15,775 nucleotides of DNA from DATKKX01 sp035542775 (GCA_035542775.1 DATKKX010000028.1:1-15775), one strand, 5' to 3'; positions 1 to 6,762 are shown, counted from the stretch's first letter. Translations and numbers: made by a program. The notes: generated from the sequence alone by a model not told the origin.

Positions 1-20
1 CCGGCTGGAAGGACCCATAT

Positions 21-49
21 TTGACAGTGCTTCCGACGAGTGCTAACGT
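21..49 (+). promoter_or_regulatory. Candidate sigma70 promoter of topA
   Basis: A perfect -35 hexamer TTGACA lies at 21-26. A weak -10 TAACGT (three of six consensus positions) follows at 44-49 with exactly 17 bp between them. Transcription would start near 56, leaving a leader of about 150 nt before topA. A 6-bp inverted repeat (CGCTCC at 54-59, GGAGCG at 64-69, loop TCAT) would sit at the 5' end of that transcript. This is a visual match to consensus only. Confidence 0.35.
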
Positions 50-206
50 CATTCGCTCCTCATGGAGCGGGGAGCGGATTCGTCATTCAGAATCAGAGGA
101 GTGAGGCCGATATAGCGGAGGATGTCCCGATCGGGGACAACCGACTATGGGGGCGCAGGGACGCAGTACTAGCCAACCTATTTCGTAACAGGATGTTACA
201 TAAGTA

Positions 207-3200
207 ATGGCCAAGAAGACCCGAACGATCAAGAAGACCACAGGCGGGGCCACCGAGGCTGGCGGCAAGCCCCTGGTGATCGTGGAGTCGCCTGCCAAAG
301 CGAAGACCATCAACAAGTACCTGGGGAGCGGTTACGTCGTAAAGGCGTCCAGAGGACACGTTCGGGACCTGCCGCAGCGTCGATACGGGATCGATCCGGG
401 TCGCAATTTCGAGCCAAATTATGAGATCCTGGCCAGCCACCGGAAAATCATTGATGAACTGGCAAAGCTGGCCGAGGCCGCGCCGGTTGTGTACCTGGCG
501 ACCGACCTGGATCGCGAGGGCGAGGCAATCGCCTGGCACCTCTCGCACGCTCTGGACCTCCCGCCCGGGAAGATCCGCCGAGTGGTATTCAATGAGATCA
601 CCAAGAGCGCGATCACCGAGGCCTTCAGACATCCGCACGGGATCGACATGGCCAAGGTCGATGCCCAGCAGGCCCGCCGCATTCTCGACCGTGTCGTCGG
701 ATATGAATTGTCGCCCCTGCTGTGGAAGAAAGTGGCCAAAGGCCTGTCCGCGGGTCGGGTGCAATCTGTCGCCGTTCGCATGATCGTCGACCGGGAAGCC
801 GAGATCGTCGCCTTCGAGCCGCAGGAGTATTGGGTTGTCGACGGCGTCTTCACCCCGGACGTGGGCCGGGCCGCCGAGCTGGCCGGCCAGTGGCGGGAGT
901 TCCTGGCGGCCGGGGAGAAAGGCGGCGTCGCGCAGACGAACAAGGATCGAGGGGCCTGGCTGAGCGAGCGAGGTTGCTTCGAGGCATCGCTGGCGGAAGT
1001 TTCCGGCAAGCCGTTCCGGCCCGAGGGCCGGCTGGATCGCAAGAAGCCCGAGGCCCCCGAGTTTGTCAGCGCGGTCGAGGAAGTGCGGCCCGTCGCCGAG
1101 TCCTTGGGCTTCCGCATCGCGCGAGTCGACACCGCTCCGTGGAAGGAATACTCCCACCTGGGTTTGAGCCGCGTCACGCTGACCGGCGCGACCGAAGTGG
1201 CGGCAGAGCCCCGTTTCACCGTGAAGTCGGTCGAGACGAAGCGGATGCGATCCAAGCCGTCGCCGCCGTTCACCACGGCGACGCTGCAGCAGGCCGCCGC
1301 AAACCAACTGCGGTTCCCGACGTCGAAGACGATGAAGGTCGCCCAGAGTCTCTACGAAGGCGTGGATATCAAGACCGGCGAGGGCAACGTCGGTCTCATC
1401 ACCTATATGCGAACGGATTCAACCAATCTCTCGGCGGAGTCCGTGCAAGCCGTTCGACAGATGATCAAAGAAGCGTGGGGCGAGAAATACCTGCCCGGCA
1501 AGCCGGTTCACTACGCCAGCGGCAAGCAGGCCCAGGAGGCCCACGAAGCCGTCCGGCCGACCGACGTGCGGCGGACGCCGGAATCGCTTCGCGGGCACCT
1601 GACGCCGGAGCAGCACCGCCTGTACGCGTTGATCTGGAATCGCTTCGTGGCCTGCCAGATGAGCGAGGCGGCATGGGATTCCACGGCCGCGCTGATCTCG
1701 GCGAAAGTCAAGCAAGGCGAAGCCGTGTTCAAGGCGGCCGGCCGCGTGCTGGTCTTTGACGGTTTCTACAAGGTGATGGGCGTACCCAAGAACGGCGACA
1801 GCCAGACGCTGCCGCCCTTGCGGGCCGGCCAGCAGGTGATGCCCCTGGCGCTCACTCCGGAGCAGAAGTTCACCTCTCCGCCGGCACGATATACCGAAGC
1901 CTCGCTGGTGAAGGCGCTCGAAGCCGAGGGGATCGGTCGCCCCAGCACCTACGCCACGATCATCAAGACGATCCAGGATCGCGGCTACGTGGAGCAGGAG
2001 GACCGCAAGTTCCATCCGACAGCCCGCGGGGAGCTGGTCACGGGCAAGCTGGTGGCCCATTTTCCGAAGATCATGGACCTTCGCTTCACCGGCCATGTCG
2101 AGGACGACCTCGACAAGATCGAGGAGAAGCACATCGACTGGCATGATGTGCTGCACGAGTTCTACGATCCGTTCAAGGAGTCGTTGGCGCGGGCCCACGA
2201 GGAGATGGAGGCGGTTCGGGCGGAGCCGAGCCCCTACACATGCGAGCTGTGCCACCGGCCCATGGTCTATCGCCACGGCCGGAAAGGCCGTTTCCTGGCG
2301 TGCTCCGGTTATCCGGAGTGCACGTCCGCCAAGGATGTCGATCGCGAGGGCAAGATCATAGAGATGCCGAAGGTTTCGGAAACGTGTGATCTGTGCGGCC
2401 GGCCGATGGTGATGCGTCGCAGCCGCAGCGGACCGTTCCTTGGTTGCTCCGGTTATCCGGATTGCACCAACACCAAGCCTTGCGGCGACGATGGCGTGGC
2501 CCTCAAGAAGGTCAAAGCCGAGGACATCAAGCAATCCTGCCCGGAGTGCGGCTCACCCATGCAGGTGAAATTCAGCCGCGGCCGGTCATTTCTGGGCTGC
2601 ACGAAATACCCCGCCTGCAAGGCGACCGCGCAGATGCCGCCGGGCATCTATGTGGAGAAGCCCAAGCCGGCCGCCGCGGGCGTGCGGTGCGACAAGTGCG
2701 GGCGGGACATGGTCATTCGCAAGAGCCGTCGCGGCCCATTCCTGAGCTGCTCGGGATTCCCGCGGTGCCGGAATGCCATGCCCATGGACAAGCTCGACCA
2801 CCTCAAGTCACTGGAAGCCGCCGGACAGATTCCGCAGCCGAGGCCGGAGAACGGGAAGAACGGGTCCACGAACGGCGGCAAGAACGGCGGGGCGAAGTCC
2901 AAGACGCGGGGCAAGGCGAAGAGCCTCACCAAAGAGGAAGTGGCCGGGCTCGGCCCGCCGCCGGCCGGCTTTGCCTGGACGCGTACCGGCCGCCCGGTTG
3001 TCGAGACGTGGCCCGTCGAACCGCTGCACTGCTATGAGTGCGGGAGCGAGATGACCCTGCGAACGGGCCGGTTCGGGCCGTTCTACAGTTGCCCGTCGTG
3101 CAAGGCAGCAGCGAACCTGCGCGGGGACGCCAAAAAGCAGGCCGAGGCCCAGATGCCCGCACCGGCGAAGCCCGAGCCGATCGACACCGATCTGAAGTGT

Positions 3201-3338
3201 CCCGACTGCGGCGCGAAGATGGTCCTGCGAATGGGCCGCACAGGCCGGTTCCTCGGCTGCGTCAACTATCCCAAGTGCAAGAAGACGATGGAGGCCCCGC
3301 CGGGCCTGCTCCGTGAGGTCGCCGAAGCGACGGCGTAG
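207..3338 (+). CDS. topA: DNA topoisomerase I (type IA) with six C-terminal zinc ribbons
   Basis: Type IA topoisomerase, which relaxes negatively supercoiled DNA by cutting and rejoining one strand. The 1043-aa product starts with a Lys/Thr-rich tail, then a Toprim domain with the IVESPAKAK segment (E27) and the acidic triad D100-L-D102-R-E104. The catalytic tyrosine is Y400 in YMRTDSTNLS, and the IGRPSTYATII segment is also present. The C-terminus holds six C4 zinc ribbons, starting at residues 679, 727, 778, 828, 942 and 998. The first four and the last follow CxxC...C(x)5C spacing; the fifth ends in a closer CPSC pair. A low-complexity Gly/Asn/Lys linker (about 867-895) separates ribbons 4 and 5. 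The E. coli enzyme is 865 aa, so this one is longer in the core and the tail. ATG 207 is chosen because the Toprim domain follows at once; AGGA at 190-193 is a distant, weak SD. The gene looks monocistronic and is convergent with rubrerythrin. Confidence 0.97.
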   Translation: MAKKTRTIKKTTGGATEAGGKPLVIVESPAKAKTINKYLGSGYVVKASRGHVRDLPQRRYGIDPGRNFEPNYEILASHRKIIDELAKLAEAAPVVYLATDLDREGEAIAWHLSHALDLPPGKIRRVVFNEITKSAITEAFRHPHGIDMAKVDAQQARRILDRVVGYELSPLLWKKVAKGLSAGRVQSVAVRMIVDREAEIVAFEPQEYWVVDGVFTPDVGRAAELAGQWREFLAAGEKGGVAQTNKDRGAWLSERGCFEASLAEVSGKPFRPEGRLDRKKPEAPEFVSAVEEVRPVAESLGFRIARVDTAPWKEYSHLGLSRVTLTGATEVAAEPRFTVKSVETKRMRSKPSPPFTTATLQQAAANQLRFPTSKTMKVAQSLYEGVDIKTGEGNVGLITYMRTDSTNLSAESVQAVRQMIKEAWGEKYLPGKPVHYASGKQAQEAHEAVRPTDVRRTPESLRGHLTPEQHRLYALIWNRFVACQMSEAAWDSTAALISAKVKQGEAVFKAAGRVLVFDGFYKVMGVPKNGDSQTLPPLRAGQQVMPLALTPEQKFTSPPARYTEASLVKALEAEGIGRPSTYATIIKTIQDRGYVEQEDRKFHPTARGELVTGKLVAHFPKIMDLRFTGHVEDDLDKIEEKHIDWHDVLHEFYDPFKESLARAHEEMEAVRAEPSPYTCELCHRPMVYRHGRKGRFLACSGYPECTSAKDVDREGKIIEMPKVSETCDLCGRPMVMRRSRSGPFLGCSGYPDCTNTKPCGDDGVALKKVKAEDIKQSCPECGSPMQVKFSRGRSFLGCTKYPACKATAQMPPGIYVEKPKPAAAGVRCDKCGRDMVIRKSRRGPFLSCSGFPRCRNAMPMDKLDHLKSLEAAGQIPQPRPENGKNGSTNGGKNGGAKSKTRGKAKSLTKEEVAGLGPPPAGFAWTRTGRPVVETWPVEPLHCYECGSEMTLRTGRFGPFYSCPSCKAAANLRGDAKKQAEAQMPAPAKPEPIDTDLKCPDCGAKMVLRMGRTGRFLGCVNYPKCKKTMEAPPGLLREVAEATA

Positions 3339-3411
3339 GCTGATATCCGGGGCGGTTTTCCTTTTTGTGACTGTCCACCGCCGGGCGTGTGGCGCGCACT
3401 CGCCTTCGCAC

Positions 3412-3424
3412 TGCTCGCAGAGCA
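3412..3424. repeat. Small hairpin between convergent topA and rubrerythrin genes
   Basis: TGCTC (3412-3416) and GAGCA (3420-3424) form a 5-bp stem with a GCA loop. CA (3409-3410) and TG (3426-3427) add two pairs beyond one mismatch. It lies in the 122-bp gap between two convergent genes, where terminators are expected. There is no run of T on either side, so it is not a convincing intrinsic terminator. A T-rich tract at 3355-3365 follows topA but has no adequate stem directly before it. Confidence 0.25.
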
Positions 3425-3460
3425 ATGGCAGACGTGAGCGCTGCTCAATAGTGGATTGGC

Positions 3461-3961
3461 TCAGGCCACTTCCAGGAACTTCTCCGCTTTGGCCCCGCAT
3501 ATCGGGCAGGTCGCCGGCGGCTTGCCGAACTCGATGTGGCCGCAGAACGGGCAGAGATAGAAGCGGGCCTCTTTCAAGTCCGTGCCCTTTTGAGCTGCAT
3601 CCAGGGCCAGCTTGTACAGCTTGGCATGCACCGCTTCGGCCTTCACGGCATAGGCGAACATCCGCTTGGCCTTGTGTCCGTCGGCCTCGGCCTGCTTGAG
3701 CATGGGCGGGTACATTTCGGTGAATTCGTAGGTTTCACCGTTGACGGCGGCCTGGAGATTCTGCGTCGTGGGGCCGACCGCGGCCATGGCGGCGAAATGT
3801 CCCTCGGCGTGGATTCTCTCCGCCTCGGCGGTCGTGCGGAAGAGTTTCGCTATGTTGGGGAACCCCTCCTGCTGGGCCTTGGCGGCGAAGACCGTGTATT
3901 TGCGGAACGCCTGACACTCTCCGGCAAACGCTTCCTGGATGTTCTCTTGTGTGGTGGGCAT
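3461..3961 (-). CDS. Rubrerythrin
   Basis: Cytoplasmic non-haem di-iron protein of the rubrerythrin family, which reduces hydrogen peroxide (and so protects anaerobes) using electrons delivered through a rubredoxin-type centre. The product is 166 aa. The N-terminal part is a ferritin-like four-helix region with repeated Glu/His iron-ligand signatures (E15 in FAGECQAFRKY, the TAEAERIHAEGH stretch near 44-55, and a second KAEAVH stretch further on). The C-terminus is a rubredoxin-like knuckle pair with C137, C140, C152 and C155. The frame is open a further 26 codons upstream, but ATG at 3961 is chosen because a strong AGGAGGT lies just before it on the minus strand and the family homology begins there. 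It is divergent from the flagellar cluster and probably unrelated to it in function. Its presence suggests an anaerobic or microaerophilic host. Confidence 0.95.
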   Translation of the reverse strand: MPTTQENIQEAFAGECQAFRKYTVFAAKAQQEGFPNIAKLFRTTAEAERIHAEGHFAAMAAVGPTTQNLQAAVNGETYEFTEMYPPMLKQAEADGHKAKRMFAYAVKAEAVHAKLYKLALDAAQKGTDLKEARFYLCPFCGHIEFGKPPATCPICGAKAEKFLEVA

Positions 3962-4002
3962 GTTGCACCTCCTGCGGTCATGGTGTGGCTCGGTGGTGTG
4001 AT

Positions 4003-4030
4003 GGTATACGCCCAGCACCGAGCTTGCCAG
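4003..4030 (-). promoter_or_regulatory. Candidate promoter of the rubrerythrin gene
   Basis: On the minus strand CTGGCA (4030-4025) and TATACC (4008-4003) are separated by 16 bp, each matching four of six consensus positions. Transcription would start near 3996, about 35 nt before the start codon. An alternative -10, GATAAT (five of six), lies at 4071-4066 but lacks a recognisable -35. I see no clear PerR or Fur palindrome here. Confidence 0.28.
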
Positions 4031-4080
4031 GAGGCCCACAGAAGGGGATGCGGAGAAAGATAGCCATTATCCCTTGGTTC

Positions 4081-4350
4081 GCCGCCTCGCGCGGGGGCGA
4101 GACGGCACGGTCACGAAAGCACGGACGAGCCGGGCCTGTGTACGTGTCAAGAGGCAGCCGCATCGATCCGAACCGTCCGCCGCAGGCGGCCGGCTCGGAT
4201 CATCACCCCATCGCCAAGCAGGCTCGGGCTTGTCGGTACCACCCTTCGCAGACGGACGCGCAAGATCGGCAGGTTCTGCGATAGGGCGTGTGACGAGGCG
4301 CTTATCGGACGATCCGTGAGGATCGGCACCAATTGCGCGGTTCGCGCAAT
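4081..4350. other. Hairpin-rich intergenic segment between rubrerythrin and fliL
   Basis: No credible gene lies here, but six potential stem-loops follow one another. (1) 4081-4106: GCCG, mismatch, CTCGC paired with GCGAG, mismatch, CGGC. (2) 4165-4201: GATCCGA + CCG + CCGCC, loop GCA, GGCGG + CGG + TCGGATC, which is 15 bp with two single mismatches. (3) 4212-4235: CG and CAAGC paired with GCTTG and CG. (4) 4242-4286: CCCT + TCGCAGA paired with TCTGCGA, a one-base bulge, and AGGG. (5) 4310-4325: CGATCC, GTGA loop, GGATCG. (6) 4332-4350: a perfect 8-bp-arm palindrome. It could be a structured leader or small RNA on either strand, or protein-binding sites. GC-rich DNA forms hairpins readily, so only 2, 4 and 6 are individually striking. 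I recognise no known riboswitch family. Confidence 0.45.
4332..4350. promoter_or_regulatory. Perfect inverted repeat, possible operator
   Basis: ATTGCGCG (4332-4339) and CGCGCAAT (4343-4350) are exact reverse complements separated by GTT. The 19-bp two-fold symmetric site is 39 bp upstream of the proposed fliL -35 and about 120 bp upstream of the fliL start. Its size fits a dimeric helix-turn-helix operator, but it could equally act as an RNA hairpin. The regulator is unknown. Confidence 0.35.
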
Positions 4351-4388
4351 ATGCGACAAAAGTTTGCATTGGGCGTCGCTGCGGGCGA

Positions 4389-4417
4389 TGGACTCGGCGC
4401 AGAAATCGACCGATAAA
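4389..4417 (+). promoter_or_regulatory. Candidate promoter of the flagellar operon
   Basis: TGGACT (4389-4394) and GATAAA (4412-4417) each match four of six sigma70 consensus positions and are exactly 17 bp apart. Transcription would start near 4424, about 49 nt before fliL. The -10 region overlaps ACCGATAA (4409-4416), which matches the sigma28 -10 consensus GCCGATAA at seven of eight positions. The sigma28 -35 (TAAA) is not at the right distance. Sigma70 is the simpler reading. Confidence 0.35.
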
Positions 4418-4424
4418 CATCTAG

Positions 4425-4455
4425 GCCCCCGCGTGTAATGGATCATTCCGGGGGC
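4425..4455 (+). other. Stem-loop in the fliL leader, next to the SD
   Basis: GCCCCCG (4425-4431) pairs perfectly with CGGGGGC (4449-4455). Inside, AATG (4437-4440) pairs with CATT (4444-4447) around a GAT loop. The structure begins about where transcription from the proposed promoter would start and ends two bases before the fliL SD (AGAGGGA, 4457-4463). It may protect the 5' end or tune fliL translation. No T tract follows, so it is not a terminator. Confidence 0.4.
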
Positions 4456-4472
4456 GAGAGGGACGGACTTTC

Positions 4473-5009
4473 ATGCCCAATGCGCCGGCAAAACCCGAGG
4501 CCCCGGCAGCCGACCAGGCTGCGAACGGCAAGAAGAAGAAGTCACTGGCCACGTTCGGCTTGTTCGGCGGCGTCATGGTTGTGGAGGGGCTGGCGATCTT
4601 CTTGTGCATGAGGTTCTTCGGCTCACACCCCGATCCGACGCTGGGCGTGGAGGGCATTCAGGTTCAGGCCTCGCAGCCATGGAAGGAAAGCGCCGAGCTG
4701 GAGGTGGCCAAGCTTCGGGTTCAGAACAACAACGGGCAGCGAACGGTGCTGTGTAGTGTCACGGTCGTCGTCCGCGTTCACCAGAGCGACGCCGACAAGG
4801 TCAAGGAATTCCTGGAGAACCGGAAGAACACCATCAACGACGCGCTCAGCCGGATCATCCGCAGCGCTGACGAAAAGCACTTGAACGAGCCCGGCCTGGA
4901 GACCTTGAAACGGCAGTTTCGCTTTGAGCTGAGCTCATTGATCAACGACGACGCCATCATCGAGCAAGTGCTGATACCGGAATGCATGCCGTTGCCGACG
5001 GGCTTTTGA
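4473..5009 (+). CDS. fliL: Flagellar basal body-associated protein FliL
   Basis: FliL is a single-pass inner-membrane protein around the stator units that supports motor torque. The 178-aa product has a short cytoplasmic Ala/Pro-rich tail, a Lys cluster (K20-K23) and one transmembrane helix at about 25-46. A periplasmic domain follows, with the family pattern of an even beta segment, VRVHQSDADKVKEFLENRK and a helix rich in charged residues. It ends at VLIPECMPLPTGF, typical of FliL, where the C-terminus reads as a partner-building strand (commonly NVLIT-like). The positive-inside rule fits N-in topology. SD AGAGGGA at 4457-4463 supports ATG 4473. It is the first gene of the cluster. fliM, which usually follows, is missing, and fliN comes next after 87 bp. 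Identity rests on size, topology, motif pattern and position. Confidence 0.9.
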   Translation: MPNAPAKPEAPAADQAANGKKKKSLATFGLFGGVMVVEGLAIFLCMRFFGSHPDPTLGVEGIQVQASQPWKESAELEVAKLRVQNNNGQRTVLCSVTVVVRVHQSDADKVKEFLENRKNTINDALSRIIRSADEKHLNEPGLETLKRQFRFELSSLINDDAIIEQVLIPECMPLPTGF

Positions 5010-5096
5010 AGATCGGTCTCGGCGACGGGCCATGTGGTCCGGACGCGGTTGTAACTGGGCATGGATGCCGGATGTTGCCATGGAAGGTAGAAAAGT

Positions 5097-5963
5097 ATGT
5101 CCGGGGTAGACCCTAACGAGAAAGACGGTCAGTCGCAGGAAGAAATCGACGCCGCTCTCGCCAGCGCCGCCGGAGACGGTGCAGCCGAAGGGGCCGCTGC
5201 CGCCGGCCAGACCGCGGAACAGACTACTCCTCAAGACGCAACCACCTCCGGGGAGGCCGCCGAAGCGGCCGCCCCTCAAGACATGGCCACCACCGGGCAG
5301 GAAGTTCCAGCAGATGCAACTCCTGCCGCTGACGCCGTCAGCGCCGCTGCCGAACAGCCCGTAGAGGCCGCCGCCGATCAGGCCGGTGCTCCGGCCGACG
5401 ATTCATCGGCCGGCAGCGCGGCGGGCCTGTCACAGGCGGACATCGATGCAGCCCTCGGGGGCGCCTCTGGAGAGCAACCTCCCGTGACCGCTGCGGCACC
5501 CGAAGAGGTCAAGCTGGATTCGGCCGGTCGCCCATTTGACGAGATGGCTGCCATGATGGAGGCGGCCATCGCGGAGGAACGAGCCGCCGCCCCACCCGCC
5601 GGCGAGAGCGCTCCAGCTCGCGAGGCCGAGCCGTTGCCGCCGCTGCCCGCGAATGCGGTGCCCCTCAATCTGCCTGATTTTGCGCCGACCGACACGGTTG
5701 CTGACAAGAAGGGCATCGAGTTACTGAATGACGTGGAGCTGAATGTGAAGATCGAGCTCGGTCGGGCGGAGATGCTGATCGAGGATGTGATCAAGCTGGG
5801 AGAGGGCTCCGTGGTGGAGCTCGACAAGCTGGCCGGCGATCCGGTGGACGTGCTGGTCAACGATCGACTGGTGGCCCGGGGAGAAGTCATCGTCCTGAAC
5901 GAGAATTTCTGCGTGCGGGTGAGTGAAATCGTCGCCGGCCTTCCCGAGGAGGAAGCGGCCTAG
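5097..5963 (+). CDS. fliN: Flagellar motor switch protein FliN with long Ala/Pro-rich N-terminus
   Basis: FliN is a C-ring subunit of the flagellar switch and a docking site for export-ATPase complexes. The 288-aa product is much longer than a minimal FliN (about 100-140 aa). The SpoA domain is C-terminal (about 206-280: LLNDVELNVKIELGRAEM, then VVELDKLAGDPVDVLVNDR and VNDRLVARGEVIVLNENF). The first 200 residues are low-complexity Ala/Pro/Glu/Gly and probably disordered. Two short motifs stand out there: SQEEIDAAL (13-21) and LSQADIDAAL (111-120). Both resemble the LSQxEIDALL N-terminal motif of FliM and FliY, which binds phosphorylated CheY. There is no CheC-type domain, so it is not a standard FliY. 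GGAAGG at 5082-5087 gives an SD with 9-nt spacing. The name FliN/FliY is equally defensible. Confidence 0.92.
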   Translation: MSGVDPNEKDGQSQEEIDAALASAAGDGAAEGAAAAGQTAEQTTPQDATTSGEAAEAAAPQDMATTGQEVPADATPAADAVSAAAEQPVEAAADQAGAPADDSSAGSAAGLSQADIDAALGGASGEQPPVTAAAPEEVKLDSAGRPFDEMAAMMEAAIAEERAAAPPAGESAPAREAEPLPPLPANAVPLNLPDFAPTDTVADKKGIELLNDVELNVKIELGRAEMLIEDVIKLGEGSVVELDKLAGDPVDVLVNDRLVARGEVIVLNENFCVRVSEIVAGLPEEEAA

Positions 5964-5997
5964 GAAACGGGACCATTGCGTGACCGTGCGGACACCG

Positions 5998-6762
5998 ATG
6001 AGGTCGAGCGTCTGTGGACTGGCGGTGGTCGTCGCCGTGCTGTGGTTGTGCGCGGTGAGCGCTTCGCCCGCACCCGGGGAGGACAGCAGGCCCGCCGCGA
6101 ACACCGGCGGCTCGGTCAAGGCGAATGAGATCGCCGAGGCGCCGGCGGCGGACCATGACGCGGCTTCCGCCTGGATGCATCAGACCGTGGCCCGTCCGAA
6201 GGATTCGATCCGACCCCTTCGGGCCCCAGCCGAGGGTCCTCCTCCGATACACAAGAACAGCCTGCTGGGCCGTGATGGCAAGACCGGCACGATCGAGCTG
6301 GTGTGGCCGCTGCTCCTGGTGTTGGGAGCCATCGCCGGAGCGACATTGGTGATCCGTAAGATCCTGCCTCGCGGCAACCGGCTCGGCGGCGGCGGCGTCA
6401 TCGACGTCGTGGCCAGCCATTATCTGTCGAGCAAGCAGAGCCTTTGCCTGGTTCGTCTGGGTCGGCGGGCCGTGCTGCTCGGCGTTACGCCGGAGCGTAT
6501 CACACCTGTGGCGGAAATCCTCGAGGCCGGGGAGTTGGCGGAGATTGTCGCCGCCATCGAGCGCAAGCGGCCCACTTCGTTTACTTCGACTTTTGCCCGG
6601 CTTTGTGCAAGGGATTCAGGCAAGAGAGTGCACGAGGAGCCCGCGGAAGGCCAGGTTCTGCTCGCGGATGAGAAGCTGACCCGCGCGGGTGAGGCCGTTC
6701 GCGGCCTGGTCGATCGAATTCGCACGCTGTCCGGAACGCCGGCGTCGGCGGAGCCGACGTAG
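5998..6762 (+). CDS. fliO: Flagellar biosynthetic protein FliO
   Basis: FliO is a bitopic membrane protein that helps assemble the FliP export-gate ring. The 254-aa product (from ATG 5998) begins with a cleavable-looking signal sequence (RSSVCGLAVVVAVLWLCAV, about 2-20). A Pro/Ala-rich linker and a transmembrane helix at about 99-120 follow. The FliO-type cytoplasmic domain at about 134-175 contains VIDVVASHYLSSKQSLCLV and LLGVTPERITPVAEI, matching the family pattern of ALGPRQSLALV...LVGVT. The start is uncertain. The frame is open upstream to ATG 5923 inside fliN, and GTG 5980 has a looser SD (AGGAAACGGG at 5962-5971). I prefer 5998 because the signal peptide starts there; 5980 would add six residues. 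The C-terminal 75 residues have no recognised role. Confidence 0.88.
   Translation: MRSSVCGLAVVVAVLWLCAVSASPAPGEDSRPAANTGGSVKANEIAEAPAADHDAASAWMHQTVARPKDSIRPLRAPAEGPPPIHKNSLLGRDGKTGTIELVWPLLLVLGAIAGATLVIRKILPRGNRLGGGGVIDVVASHYLSSKQSLCLVRLGRRAVLLGVTPERITPVAEILEAGELAEIVAAIERKRPTSFTSTFARLCARDSGKRVHEEPAEGQVLLADEKLTRAGEAVRGLVDRIRTLSGTPASAEPT

Noticed and set aside
3320..3365. Intrinsic terminator after topA
   Set aside because: The CGCCG/CGGCG stem (3320-3335) lies within the coding end and is about 19 bp from the T-rich tract (3355-3365), so stem and T tract are not adjacent.
3962..4039. N-terminal extension of rubrerythrin
   Set aside because: The 26 extra residues have no family match, and a strong AGGAGGT lies right before the ATG at 3961.
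4074..4319. Possible 81-codon gene on the + strand in the intergenic region
   Set aside because: It lacks an SD, has Arg/Ser/Gly-rich random-like content and overlaps the hairpin-rich segment.
4324..4336. Sigma54-like element (CGGCAC...TTGC) upstream of fliL
   Set aside because: The GG and GC pairs are 8 bp apart, whereas sigma54 promoters need 10 bp. This makes a functional -24/-12 promoter unlikely.
4160..4350. c-di-GMP (GEMM) riboswitch upstream of the flagellar operon
   Set aside because: The fixed GEMM segments (such as GGCAAACC and GACGCAAAGCC) are not present; GGACGCGCAAG at 4254-4264 is only a loose resemblance.
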